Source: CAITSH01 sp945892985
GTDB lineage: Bacteria > Pseudomonadota > Gammaproteobacteria > Burkholderiales > SG8-39
NCBI GenBank assembly: GCA_945892985.1
Contig: CAMDDU010000016.1
Location: 1-64,000, forward strand
DNA: 64,000 bases
Direction: 5' to 3'
This document shows positions 34,643 to 43,694 of the stretch, piece by piece. Every line of letters begins with the position of its first letter. Positions within the stretch are counted from its first letter, which is position 1. The notes under the pieces were generated by a model. The model was not told the DNA's origin and did no database searches. It saw only the letters and a program-made list of their open reading frames with translations. A program made the position numbers and the translations under genes.

Positions 34643-35764
34643 TCAGCCCTCAGCACCGACGTTGTGTCCGGGCCGCTTGCTCTCCAGCGCAAACTTGATC
34701 AGCGCCGCCATGCGGTAGATGCCGTGCACGAACTTGCCGTAGGGCAGGGTCACAAACAAGGCCATCACCACCCCCAGGTGCACCACCAGCAACAAGCCCA
34801 TCGCCGCGGTTTCGCGCCAGGCGAGCAATGCAAGACCGGTCAGGCTGGTAAGCAACAACAGCACAATGAAGGCGGTGTTCATGCCCCGTTGCTCCGGGTC
34901 AGCGGTCGCCTCGTCACGCCGTTTCCCGAGCCAATAGAGGCCGGCAGGGCCGATCAAGAGGCCGATGCCGCCCACGGTGCCCAACACCACCGGCAGACTG
35001 GTCAGCGCATAGGGCGCGACCCAGCCGAAGGCATAGTGATAAATCGTGCCGACCGAGGTTGCGGCAAAGCACAGCATGAAGCCGTAAACGGTGAGATGGT
35101 GGAACCAGCGGCGCCAAGGCGAGCGTTGCTCTTCGCCCTTGAAGGTGCAGTCGTCGCCGGCGCTATGCAGGTTTTTCATGCTCAAGGCATCAGCCAGGCC
35201 CTGCCATAGCGCACCGGGCTTGAGAAGTTCGCCCGGGGATTCACCGACATCGCGCCAGAAATTGAGAAAACCCATCAGCAAGGCGATCAGCACAAACAGG
35301 CTTACGGCACCGAAGGAGGCCGCCATAACGTTATGGGGAATGAGCGCATAAAAGTTGCCGCCTGGCACGGCGGTGAACATGCGTCCGCCGCCCAGCAACA
35401 GTGAAGCGAGCATAAGGCTCGCGATCAGCACCACCGACAGCACCAGCGCCGACACCAGTCCGTTGTTGTGGAAGGCCCGTCCCAGCGGCGCCGGCCAAGC
35501 GTAATGCGCATAGGTCTTGACGCGTATTTGCGCCATAACGCGCGGAATATCGACGCCGAACTCGTGCGGCGGTGCGTACTGGCAGGCGTAATAGCACTCG
35601 CCGCAGTTGTGGCACAGGTTGGCAAGATAATTAAGGTCTCCGGTGGCAAAATCCAGACGCCGTTCCATCGCCGGAAACACCGCGCAATAGCCTTCGCAAT
35701 ACCGGCAGGCGTTACAGATCGCCATTTGGCGCGCGCCCTCCTCGACCAGTTTAGCGAGCTGCAT
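34643..35764 (-). CDS. tcuB: Tricarballylate utilisation protein TcuB
   Basis: A 373-residue membrane-bound iron-sulfur protein that reoxidises the FADH2 of TcuA and passes electrons to quinone. Two cysteine clusters occur near the N-terminus (CNACRYCEGYCAVFP and CHNCGECYYACQYAPP), followed by about six transmembrane helices with conserved His (HHLTVYGFML, IYHYAFG) likely for heme or quinone. ATG at 35764 overlaps the tcuA stop; TTG at 35770 is an alternative. Confidence 0.9.
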   Translation of the reverse strand: MQLAKLVEEGARQMAICNACRYCEGYCAVFPAMERRLDFATGDLNYLANLCHNCGECYYACQYAPPHEFGVDIPRVMAQIRVKTYAHYAWPAPLGRAFHNNGLVSALVLSVVLIASLMLASLLLGGGRMFTAVPGGNFYALIPHNVMAASFGAVSLFVLIALLMGFLNFWRDVGESPGELLKPGALWQGLADALSMKNLHSAGDDCTFKGEEQRSPWRRWFHHLTVYGFMLCFAATSVGTIYHYAFGWVAPYALTSLPVVLGTVGGIGLLIGPAGLYWLGKRRDEATADPEQRGMNTAFIVLLLLTSLTGLALLAWRETAAMGLLLVVHLGVVMALFVTLPYGKFVHGIYRMAALIKFALESKRPGHNVGAEG

Positions 35765-37175
35765 GCGCAAGCTCCTTTGACGAGGCGCGCGCCGCGATGG
35801 CCGCCTGCTTGCCGGCGATACGGCCGAACACCGTGCCTATGGTCATGCCGAAGCCGGCGAGGTAGCCCTTGCCAAGAATGTTTCCCGACATGATTTCTCC
35901 TGCTGCAAATATGTTTTTCGCCATGCTGCCATTCTTCATACGAATACACGCCTTGTCGTCGACCTTGAGGCCGAGGTAGGTGAAGGTGATGCCCGGGCGC
36001 AAGGGGTAGCCCGAAAACGGCGCCTTGTCGATGCGCAACGCCCAGTGGGTTTTTTCCGGCGTAAGGCCCTGCGTTTTGCAGTCGTCCTGCACTGCATGGT
36101 CGAAGGTGCCCGGTTGCACGGCGGCATTGTACGCGGCAACCGTGGCCTCGAGTTTTGCCGCATCAAGCCCGAGTTTTTGCGCCAGTTCGGCGATGGTGTT
36201 GGCGCGAATGGCCGGGAACACCGAGGGCATGAAGCGGCCGATGGCCTTGGCGTCGATGATGGAATAAGCGATCTGGTCGGGCTGCAGCGCAACGAGGCGC
36301 CCCCAGATGGCGTAGCGCTTGGGCCAGAAATCCTCGCCCTCATCGTAAAAGCGCTGGCCGTCGCGGTTGACAACAATGCCGAGCGACACGCTATCGAGGC
36401 GTGTCACCAGGCCGCCGTCAAATTTAGGCGCGCGCGCATCAATGGCGACGCAATGCCCCTGCGTCGGATCGCCTATCTGGTCGGCGCCCTTGGCGAACAA
36501 GGCTTTGAGCATTTTGCCGGTGTTGTAGGGCGTGCCACGGATCAGGAAGTTATCGGCTGAAGGCCCCCAGGCCTCGCGCAACCACTCCAGATTGGACTCG
36601 AAGCCGCCGCAGGCGGCGACCATGGCACCGGGCTTGACAAGGATGCGCTTGCCGCCGGCATTAAAGCTCACGCTGCGCAGCGTGTCACCGTCGATTTCGA
36701 CCTCGTCCGCCTCGGCGCCATACAGCACGCGCACGCCCAGGCGCTCCGCCGCCGCGTAATAGGTGTTCATCAGCCCCTTGCCGCCGCCAAGAAAAAACGC
36801 ATTGGTGCGGCCAAGATGCAGCGTGCCGCCAAGGGAGGGCTGGAAGCGCACACCGTAGGCCTTCATCCAGTGCGTGCATTCCGCGGAACTGCGTATGGTC
36901 AGTCGCGCCAGCTGTTCGTCGGTCTGGCCGCCGGTGACGCGCAAGAGGTCGGTGTAGTACTCCTCCTCGCGGTATTCATCGCTGAGCACCTCGGTCGGTG
37001 CATTGTGCATGCAGCGCAGGTTGCGGGTGTGGCGGCTGTTGCCACTGCGCAGCTCGCGCGGCGCGCTCTCGATCAACAGCACGCTCGCGCCCTGCTCGCG
37101 CGCGGCCAGCGCCGCACATAGCGCGGCATTACCGCCGCCAACCACCAGTACATCAGGATTTTCAGTTTCCGACAC
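35751..37175 (-). CDS. tcuA: FAD-dependent tricarballylate dehydrogenase TcuA
   Basis: A 474-residue flavoprotein of the fumarate reductase/succinate dehydrogenase family: dinucleotide motif VLVVGGGNAALCAALAA at residues 9-25, SGNSRHTRNLRC, GGFESNLEWL and a C-terminal AGEIMSGNILGKGYLAGFGM. It oxidises tricarballylate to cis-aconitate or a related tricarboxylate. GTG at 37175 has GAGG in front and gives the expected short N-terminus. It overlaps tcuB; no TcuC transporter follows, but Bug receptors are abundant nearby. Confidence 0.9.
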   Translation of the reverse strand: MSETENPDVLVVGGGNAALCAALAAREQGASVLLIESAPRELRSGNSRHTRNLRCMHNAPTEVLSDEYREEEYYTDLLRVTGGQTDEQLARLTIRSSAECTHWMKAYGVRFQPSLGGTLHLGRTNAFFLGGGKGLMNTYYAAAERLGVRVLYGAEADEVEIDGDTLRSVSFNAGGKRILVKPGAMVAACGGFESNLEWLREAWGPSADNFLIRGTPYNTGKMLKALFAKGADQIGDPTQGHCVAIDARAPKFDGGLVTRLDSVSLGIVVNRDGQRFYDEGEDFWPKRYAIWGRLVALQPDQIAYSIIDAKAIGRFMPSVFPAIRANTIAELAQKLGLDAAKLEATVAAYNAAVQPGTFDHAVQDDCKTQGLTPEKTHWALRIDKAPFSGYPLRPGITFTYLGLKVDDKACIRMKNGSMAKNIFAAGEIMSGNILGKGYLAGFGMTIGTVFGRIAGKQAAIAARASSKELAHAAR

Positions 37176-37278
37176 GACTTGCCTCAGATTGATCAGATAA
37201 CAAACAAAGCCGGCTTGCGCCGGCACCAGGGGCCTCCATTATCGGGCCAAACGGGCGCTCGCGCATCCGTCGCGCACT

Positions 37279-38307
37279 CTAGCCGGCGGCTTTTTCGAGA
37301 AACGCAAGCACCGCCGCATCAATACGCAGACCCTCGTTTTGCTGCTGGCGCATGCGCGCGAACTCGGATTCACCGGGCAGGCGCACCGGCACCGCCGGAT
37401 CGTTGGGCGGCGAGGCGCGCAGGATGGCGGCGAAATCGGCGATGCGCGCGGCAAGGTCGCCTATGCCCAGTTTGGCCGTATCGATCAGGATAAAAACATG
37501 GCCGAGGTTCTGTGCCGCCGCCGGATCATCAACCCAGGATTTGACGTGGGTCAGATAAGCGGCACCGGATAACAGCCCGGCAAACAAATCAACCATCAGC
37601 GCCAGGCCATAGCCCTTGTAACCGCCTATGGGCTGCAAGAAGCCCTCGAGTGCCGTGAGCGGGTCGGCGGTCGGGCGTCCAAGGCTGTCGGTGGCCCAGG
37701 TGTCGGGGATGGTTTCCCCACGATCGAGGGCGCGGCGGATTTTTGCCCGCGCCACCACGCTCATGGCCATGTCGAGCATGACCGGGTCACCACCGGGATT
37801 GGGCACACAAAGCCCCAGCGGATTATTGCCCAGGCGTGCATCGCTGCCGCCGCTGGGCGCGATGGTGGTGCTGGCGTTGCTGGCGATAATGCTGGCAAAA
37901 CCCTGCTCCGCGGCGAGCCAGGCATAGGAGGCAATAGGTCCGAAATGGTTGCTGCTGCGCGCAAACGCGACACCCACGCCGGTTTCCTTCGCCGCCGCCA
38001 TAGCCGCCTCAAGCGCACGCGTGCCAACCAGGGTGCCGATGCCGTTATCGCCATCAACCATGGCGATGGACGGCGAGGTTTTCTCGACGCGAATTTGCGC
38101 CCTGGCGTTGATGCCGCCTATTTTCAGACGCTCACCATAGGAGATGACACGGTGCACGCCGTGTGTAGACAGGCCGAATAAATCAGCGATGACCAGAATG
38201 CGCGCCGCATCACGCGCATCCTGCGCGGCGAGGCCGCACGATTGCAGCGCCCGCGCGGCGAGGTCCAGCAGTGGTGCTTCGGCGATCAGGCGTGTTTTTT
38301 CAGTCAT
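37279..38307 (-). CDS. Ldh2-family malate/L-lactate dehydrogenase
   Basis: A 342-residue NAD(P)-dependent 2-hydroxyacid oxidoreductase of the Ldh_2 superfamily (malate, sulfolactate, ureidoglycolate types). The catalytic His is in GLSTHGVHR (about residue 49). VARSSNHFGPIASY and GGYKGYGLALMVDL are family hallmarks. Start MTEKTRLIAEAPLLD at 38307. A partial copy of the first 23 codons is repeated 240 bp upstream. It is followed by tcuAB on the same strand. Confidence 0.88.
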   Translation of the reverse strand: MTEKTRLIAEAPLLDLAARALQSCGLAAQDARDAARILVIADLFGLSTHGVHRVISYGERLKIGGINARAQIRVEKTSPSIAMVDGDNGIGTLVGTRALEAAMAAAKETGVGVAFARSSNHFGPIASYAWLAAEQGFASIIASNASTTIAPSGGSDARLGNNPLGLCVPNPGGDPVMLDMAMSVVARAKIRRALDRGETIPDTWATDSLGRPTADPLTALEGFLQPIGGYKGYGLALMVDLFAGLLSGAAYLTHVKSWVDDPAAAQNLGHVFILIDTAKLGIGDLAARIADFAAILRASPPNDPAVPVRLPGESEFARMRQQQNEGLRIDAAVLAFLEKAAG

Positions 38308-38716
38308 GGCGGCAGTGAAAGCATTCGGCGATGTTATTTACAGATGTCATTCACAGCTGTCATTGCGAGGAGCGTAGCGACGAAGCAATCTTGTGGCATT
38401 GCACATCTGCAACGAGATTGCTTCGCTACGCTCGCAATGACGACAATGACGGCTATGACAGCAATGGCGGCAATGGCGCGATTGCAGCGCGCGCGACGCG
38501 GGGTCTAGCAGTGGTGCTTCGGCGATCAGGCGTGTTTTGTCAGTCATGGCGGCAGTGAAAGCATTCGGCGATGTTATTTACTTTTGTCATTGCGAGGAGC
38601 GTAGCGACGAAGCAATCTTGCGGCATTGCACATCTGCAACGAGATTGCTTCGCTGCGCTCGCAATGACGGCTAAGACAGCGATGACAGCGATGACAGCAA
38701 TGACAGGAGTCAAATT
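38239..38716. repeat. 240-bp imperfect tandem duplication with palindromic elements
   Basis: The segment from 38239 recurs at 38479 with an exact offset of 240 bp over its first half. It includes the first about 23 codons of the Ldh2 gene, its start region and a GTCATTGCGAG...CTCGCAATGAC palindromic element (38359-38441; second copy 38586-38668, with 13 bp deleted just before it). The second copy gives an abortive MTDKTRLIAEAPLLD frame starting at 38547. No other gene lies in 38308-38717. Confidence 0.85.
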
Positions 38717-38717
38717 C

Positions 38718-39707
38718 CTATTCGGCCTTGATGCCGGCGTCGCGTGCCACCTTGGACAGGCGTGCGACCTCGGATTTGATCGTCTCGCCAAACGCCTCGG
38801 GTGAAGGGCTGGCGACCAGTTCTATGCTGCGCTCTGCAAAGCGCCTGATGAGTTCGGGCTGTTTATAGGCCTTGGCCACCTCGGCGTGAAGCTTTGCGAT
38901 GATCTCCTTTGGCGTACCGGCGGGAGCCAGCAAAAAATTCAGCGTCACATCCTCGTAGCCCGGATAACCGGACTCGGCCATGGTCGGCACATCAGGGAAC
39001 AGCGGCGAGCGCTGCAGGCTGGTCACGGCGAGGGCGCGCAGCTTGCCGCCCTTGACGTGCGGGCCGGAGGTACTGATCTGATCGAACATCAGCATGGCCT
39101 GGCCGCCGATCACATCGATCACGGCCTGTGCGCTGCCCTTGTAGAACACGTTAAGCAGCTTCACGCCGGCGCGACTGGCAAAGACCTCGCCGGCCATGTG
39201 ACCGGTAGAACCATTGCCCGAATTGGCGTTCGTCATTTCGCCCGGTTTGGCCTTTGCCAGGGCCACGAACTCGGCGACTGTGCGCGCCGGCACGCTCGGA
39301 TGGACCTCCATGAACATCGGCGCCTTGCAGGTAAGCGTGATGGGGGCAAAATCCCTGACCGGGTCGTAGCCGGCATTGGCCGAAATCGTCGGCGCGGTAA
39401 AGAAGGTGCTCGAATGCGCCAGCAGGGTGTACCCGTCCGGTGCAGCCTTGGCGACCAATTGCGTGCCGACGATAGAGGCCGCACTCGGCCGGTTTTCCAC
39501 GATCACCGGCTGGCCCATGCTTTTGGCCAGCTCCGCCGCTACAGTGCGCGCAACAATGTCGACGTTGCCGCCGGGCGCCACCGGCACGATGATGCGTATG
39601 GCTTTGCTCGGGTAGTCGGAAACGGCCTGACCGAAGGCCTGGGCTGAGCACAAAGCGGCGGCCAGCAGGGCCGCGAACGAAAGTGAAAGTGAAAGTTTGC
39701 ATTTCAT
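38718..39707 (-). CDS. Bug-family tripartite tricarboxylate receptor
   Basis: A 329-residue secreted receptor. The signal peptide contains a LSLSLS repeat from a GAAAGT hexanucleotide repeat, cleaved around AQAFGQA. Then YPSKAIRIIVPVAPGGNVDI, ENRPSAASIVGTQL, APDGYTLL, NSGNGSTGHMAGEVF and FPDVPTMAESGYPGYE. Near the Ldh2 gene and three further receptors on the same strand. Confidence 0.92.
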   Translation of the reverse strand: MKCKLSLSLSFAALLAAALCSAQAFGQAVSDYPSKAIRIIVPVAPGGNVDIVARTVAAELAKSMGQPVIVENRPSAASIVGTQLVAKAAPDGYTLLAHSSTFFTAPTISANAGYDPVRDFAPITLTCKAPMFMEVHPSVPARTVAEFVALAKAKPGEMTNANSGNGSTGHMAGEVFASRAGVKLLNVFYKGSAQAVIDVIGGQAMLMFDQISTSGPHVKGGKLRALAVTSLQRSPLFPDVPTMAESGYPGYEDVTLNFLLAPAGTPKEIIAKLHAEVAKAYKQPELIRRFAERSIELVASPSPEAFGETIKSEVARLSKVARDAGIKAE

Positions 39708-39761
39708 TGCCTTCTCCTCTTAGATTGACCGCGTGCGCATTCGCATCGCCGCCTTGTTCTT

Positions 39762-40787
39762 CTACTGCGCCTTGATGCCCGCTTCTTTTACCACCCGCGC
39801 CCACTTTTCCGTTTCCTGCTCGATATAGCGCCCGAACTCTGCCGGGGTCATCTGCACCGCCTCGACCGCCTCGGCTTCAAATCGCTTGATCATCTCCGGC
39901 GTCCTTTGAATCGCCGTCAACTCCTTGTACAGGCGGTCGCGCACCGCCTGCGGCGTTGCCGCAGGGGCGATGATTCCCCACCAGTTGACCGCCTCGTAAC
40001 CCGGCACCCCCGCCTCGGCGATGGTCGGCACGTCGGGCAGCGTGGACGAGCGTTTCAAGCCGCCCACGGCCAGCGCCTTTAGCCGGCCTGACTTGATTAG
40101 CGGCAAGGTCTGCACCAGGGAACTCAGCATGATCTGGGTGTTGCCCGCCACCACGTCCGCCATCGCCGGTCCACCGCCCTTGAAAGGCACGTTAACGATA
40201 TCAACTTTGGCCATATTGACGAACAAGGCGCTGCCAAGATGCTGGAAGCTCCCTATTCCGGCCGAGGCGTAATTGAGCTCGCCGGGCTTGGCCTTGGCCA
40301 GCGCAATAAGCTCCTTCACCGAGTTAATCTGCAACTTCGGACTGACGGCAAGCACATTGGGGCCGGCCGCGATCATCGCCACCGGCACGAAGCCCTTGAC
40401 CGGATCGTAAGGCAGTTTGTAGAGCGAGCCGTTGGCGGCAAAGGCCGACGAAATGAACAGCAGCGTGTAGCCGTCGGGCTCGGCTTTGGCCGCCTGCTCC
40501 GTGCCAATCAGGCCGCCTGCCCCGCCGCGGTTGTCCACCACCACCTGCTGACCGAGGCGCTCCGACAGTTGCTGCGCAATGACGCGTCCGACCACATCAT
40601 TGCTGCCGCCAGGCGGGAAGGGAATGATCAGGCGTATGGGGCGCACCGGGTAGGCATCGGCGGCCACTGCGGGCGAGACAGCGGGGGAGACAGCCAGCGC
40701 GCCACACAGCATAGCGACAGCGCCCATGATCGCCCGCGCGTTGTGCCGCGATAGCCGGCGAAAAATCCGTGGCGAAAATGATTTCAT
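39762..40787 (-). CDS. Bug-family tripartite tricarboxylate receptor
   Basis: A 341-residue receptor with a long Arg-rich n-region and a signal peptide ending SPAVAADA (a SPAVSPAVA repeat is present), then YPVRPIRLIIPFPPGGSNDV, DNRGGAGGLIGTEQAA, EPDGYTLLFISSA, YASAGIGSFQHLGSALF and LPDVPTIAEAGVPGYE. ATG at 40787 is chosen as the start in front of the signal peptide. Its start is 10 bp after the stop of the Ldh2 gene at 40798, so the two are co-transcribed. Confidence 0.92.
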   Translation of the reverse strand: MKSFSPRIFRRLSRHNARAIMGAVAMLCGALAVSPAVSPAVAADAYPVRPIRLIIPFPPGGSNDVVGRVIAQQLSERLGQQVVVDNRGGAGGLIGTEQAAKAEPDGYTLLFISSAFAANGSLYKLPYDPVKGFVPVAMIAAGPNVLAVSPKLQINSVKELIALAKAKPGELNYASAGIGSFQHLGSALFVNMAKVDIVNVPFKGGGPAMADVVAGNTQIMLSSLVQTLPLIKSGRLKALAVGGLKRSSTLPDVPTIAEAGVPGYEAVNWWGIIAPAATPQAVRDRLYKELTAIQRTPEMIKRFEAEAVEAVQMTPAEFGRYIEQETEKWARVVKEAGIKAQ

Positions 40788-40797
40788 GTCGATTCCC

Positions 40798-41889
40798 TCA
40801 CTCAAACAAGAAGGGCACGTTGCAACGCCCGCATATCTCGCGGATATGGTCGGCCAGCAAATGCGGAATCGGGATGCCCTCGCGCAAACGCTGTTCGCGC
40901 TTGAATGCCTCGGGGTCGCCGGGCACCAGCACCGGCTCGTCCGGATTCGAAGGCGGAGTCTGGTGCAGCACATCGATGGCATCGTCCAGATCGTCCTCGA
41001 AATCGCCTTCATCGCGAAAAGCCTTCGGATCTATGGCCATGAAAAAATGACCCAGGTTGTCCGGGTCCCCGGGCTTTTGCGTCTTCACCCTTATGGGTGA
41101 AAACGAGGCCCCCGACAACGCGCCGCCCAGGATGTGCACCATCATCGCCAGGCCGTAGCCTTTATGGCTCGCCATCTGCGCCGTCCCGCCAACCGGTGTC
41201 AGGCCGCCGCCCGCATTGGGACCGCGCTTGTACAAAATATCCATCGCCGCCGACGCATCGGTCACCGGCGTGCCGCTTGCGTCGAGCACCCATCCGGCGG
41301 GCAAAGGCTTGCCCTTGAGCTCATAGACCTTGACCTTGTTGGCTGCGGTGCTGGATGTCGCCATGTCCAGCAGGAAGGGCCGGTTGCGCCTCGCCGGGGC
41401 GGCGAAGGCGATCGGATTGGTGCCAAGCAGCGCCTCTTTACCGCGCGTCGGCACGGTGTTGATGGTGCGCGTGGCGCTGGTGACCATGCCGATAAAGCCT
41501 TTGTTCAGTGCGAGGCCGGCGTAATAGCCGGCGGCGCCAAAGTGATGCGAATTGCGCACCGTCACCACGCCCACACCGAGTTTTTCCGCCTTGCTGATCG
41601 CCAGTTCCATGCCCATCACGGCGGCCGGATGGCCAAGGCCCGCATCGGCGTCGACCAGGGCGGTAACCGGACCCTCGCGCACTATGCGCGGTATCGCCTT
41701 GAGATTGAGCTTGCCCTTGCTGCGCGAGGACTCATAGTCCATCAGCATCGACACACCGTGCGAGTCGACACCGGACAGATCAGTGGCAATCATCACCTCG
41801 GCCGTCGTCTCCACCAACTTGGGATCCATTCCCCAGGCGCTCAGTATGGAGACGATCTGGGCGCGCACGCGCCCTGCCGGCACATTCAT
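40798..41889 (-). CDS. Ldh2-family malate/L-lactate dehydrogenase
   Basis: A 363-residue second Ldh_2 member. The catalytic His is in SGVDSHGVSMLM (near residue 45), with VVTVRNSHHFGAAGYYAGLAL, GTNPIAFAAP and GYGLAMMVHILGGA further on. ATG at 41889 has AGGG in front; ATGs at 41907/41910 are possible longer starts overlapping the preceding gene. It lies between two Bug genes on one transcript and would oxidise the 2-hydroxyacid they import. Confidence 0.87.
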   Translation of the reverse strand: MNVPAGRVRAQIVSILSAWGMDPKLVETTAEVMIATDLSGVDSHGVSMLMDYESSRSKGKLNLKAIPRIVREGPVTALVDADAGLGHPAAVMGMELAISKAEKLGVGVVTVRNSHHFGAAGYYAGLALNKGFIGMVTSATRTINTVPTRGKEALLGTNPIAFAAPARRNRPFLLDMATSSTAANKVKVYELKGKPLPAGWVLDASGTPVTDASAAMDILYKRGPNAGGGLTPVGGTAQMASHKGYGLAMMVHILGGALSGASFSPIRVKTQKPGDPDNLGHFFMAIDPKAFRDEGDFEDDLDDAIDVLHQTPPSNPDEPVLVPGDPEAFKREQRLREGIPIPHLLADHIREICGRCNVPFLFE

Positions 41890-41906
41890 CACATCCCTGC
41901 CGCCCA

Positions 41907-42872
41907 TCATTCGGCCTTGATGCCGGCCTCGCGAATCACGCGGGCCCATTTTTCGGACTCAGCGCGAATGGTGGCGCCGAACTGCTCGGGCGTGTCGCCG
42001 ACCACGGTGGCGGATAAGGCGGTGATCTTTTCGCGCAACTCCGGATTTTCCAGCGCCTTGGCGACGTCGGTGGAAATCTTCGACAGGATATCTTTGGGCG
42101 TCGCGGCCGGCGCGACCAGGCCAAACCAGTTGGTCAGGTCATAGCCGGGCAGCACCTCGCTGATCGAGGGCACGTCGGGCAACTGTGCCGAACGCGATTT
42201 CCCAAGCACACCGAGTGCGCGCAGCCTGCCGTCACGAATATAGGGCAGCGCCTGGATCTGGCTGTCCATGGTCATCATGACCTGGCCGCCAAGCAGGTCC
42301 TGGAAACTCTGCGCACTGGCCTTGTAGGGAATGTGCGGCATGTCGATGCCGGCCAGTCGCTTTAACGACTCGGCGGCAAGGTGCGGCGCGCCGCCCGGGC
42401 CGGATGAGGCGTAGGTGACCTGCCCGGGCCTGGACTTGGCCAGCGCGATGAATTCGGCCAGGTTGCGCGCCGGCACCGACGGATGCACAACCATGACAAA
42501 GTGCACGTCGACGACCTTGGTGATGGGCGCAAAATCCTTCAGCGGGTCCGAGCTCATTTTCGGATAGAGGTGCTTGTTGACGCTCAGATTGCCCAGCGTT
42601 CCCATGAAAAGCGTGTAGCCGTCAGGCGCGGCGCGCGCGGCTAATTCGGTGCCGATGGTGCCGCTGGCGCCGGCGCGGTTCTCGACGATGATCTGCTGGC
42701 CCCACATTTCGGTGAGCTTCTGGCCCAGCAGGCGCGCGACTATGTCGGTACCCCCGCCGGGTGAGAACGCGACGATGATTTTTACCGGCCGCGTCGGGAA
42801 ATTCTGTGCCTGCGCCAGGCCGCTGCAAAACGCCGCAAGCAGTAGTGCCAATCCGAATCGCTGGATATTCAT
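41907..42872 (-). CDS. Bug-family tripartite tricarboxylate receptor
   Basis: A 321-residue receptor: signal peptide ending CSGLAQA, FPTRPVKIIVAFSPGGGTDI, ENRAGASGTIGTELAA, APDGYTLFMG, YASSGPGGAPHLAAESL and LPDVPSISEVLPGYDL. Standard length. It follows the MBL hydrolase gene by 11 bp and precedes the Ldh2 gene, forming one operon. Confidence 0.92.
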   Translation of the reverse strand: MNIQRFGLALLLAAFCSGLAQAQNFPTRPVKIIVAFSPGGGTDIVARLLGQKLTEMWGQQIIVENRAGASGTIGTELAARAAPDGYTLFMGTLGNLSVNKHLYPKMSSDPLKDFAPITKVVDVHFVMVVHPSVPARNLAEFIALAKSRPGQVTYASSGPGGAPHLAAESLKRLAGIDMPHIPYKASAQSFQDLLGGQVMMTMDSQIQALPYIRDGRLRALGVLGKSRSAQLPDVPSISEVLPGYDLTNWFGLVAPAATPKDILSKISTDVAKALENPELREKITALSATVVGDTPEQFGATIRAESEKWARVIREAGIKAE

Positions 42873-42883
42873 GTTGCCCTCCT

Positions 42884-43642
42884 TTAAGCCGTCAGTTCAA
42901 ACAAAGTGGTCTTATCCAGGCCCTCGCCAAACCAGGCCTTGATCGCCGCTTCACGGGTACCGAGGTATTTTACTTCTTCATTCTCCAGAACCATGGGCAC
43001 ATCATGCCCCGGCACCAGAATATTTCCCGGCCGTTTGCGCCACATTGTCCAGATCGCCTCGATGGAAGCCGCGCTTTGCGTGGCATCGTCGGTCATGTCG
43101 GTGCTGCGCGACAGCATTTCGGCCCGGTTCTTGGCCGCATCGCCGGTGAAAATGACATCGCGCTCGCTACCAGAGAGCACATACACCAGGTGCCCGGGCG
43201 TATGGCCCGGAGCGGTGTAGGCGGTCATGGCCGGAAACACCTCCTCGCCTTCGACCGCCTTGTGCAGCGTCGGCCAGGTTTGCAGTTCACGCATGTAAAG
43301 TTCCGGCACCGGGGTCTCCCCCCACGGCTCCTTCACCGACCACTCCAGTTCCCGCGCCCCGATGACAATGCGCGAACGGTTGAACAGCGTCCAGTTGACC
43401 GAATGGTCGTGATGCGAATGGGTCAGCAGCAAGTCGGTCACACCGCGCGGGGTGAGCCCGCGCTTGGCCAGGCGCTCGATCAGCATGCGACGCATACCGA
43501 AGGACCCGGCGTCGACCAGTGCGACCCGTCCGCGGCCGCGAATCAGCGCCACGGTGCTCCAGCCAAGGCCGCCGTGGCAAACCGATTTACCTGGAAAGCC
43601 CTGTACCACGATATCAATCTCGAATCCACCCGCCTGTATCAT
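42884..43642 (-). CDS. MBL-fold metallo-hydrolase
   Basis: A 252-residue metallo-beta-lactamase-fold hydrolase. Metal ligands are seen in LLTHSHHDHSVNW (HxHxDH), TAPGHTPGHLVY and FTGDAAKN. No signal peptide, so a cytosolic lactonase or thioesterase-like hydrolase is likely. It may open a lactone in this carboxylate pathway, which the neighbouring LigI-like gene also suggests. Confidence 0.85.
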   Translation of the reverse strand: MIQAGGFEIDIVVQGFPGKSVCHGGLGWSTVALIRGRGRVALVDAGSFGMRRMLIERLAKRGLTPRGVTDLLLTHSHHDHSVNWTLFNRSRIVIGARELEWSVKEPWGETPVPELYMRELQTWPTLHKAVEGEEVFPAMTAYTAPGHTPGHLVYVLSGSERDVIFTGDAAKNRAEMLSRSTDMTDDATQSAASIEAIWTMWRKRPGNILVPGHDVPMVLENEEVKYLGTREAAIKAWFGEGLDKTTLFELTA

Positions 43643-43694
43643 TTTGTCCCCTCCATCACATTACGAAGCATGCTGCCCATACCGGAAATAATAC

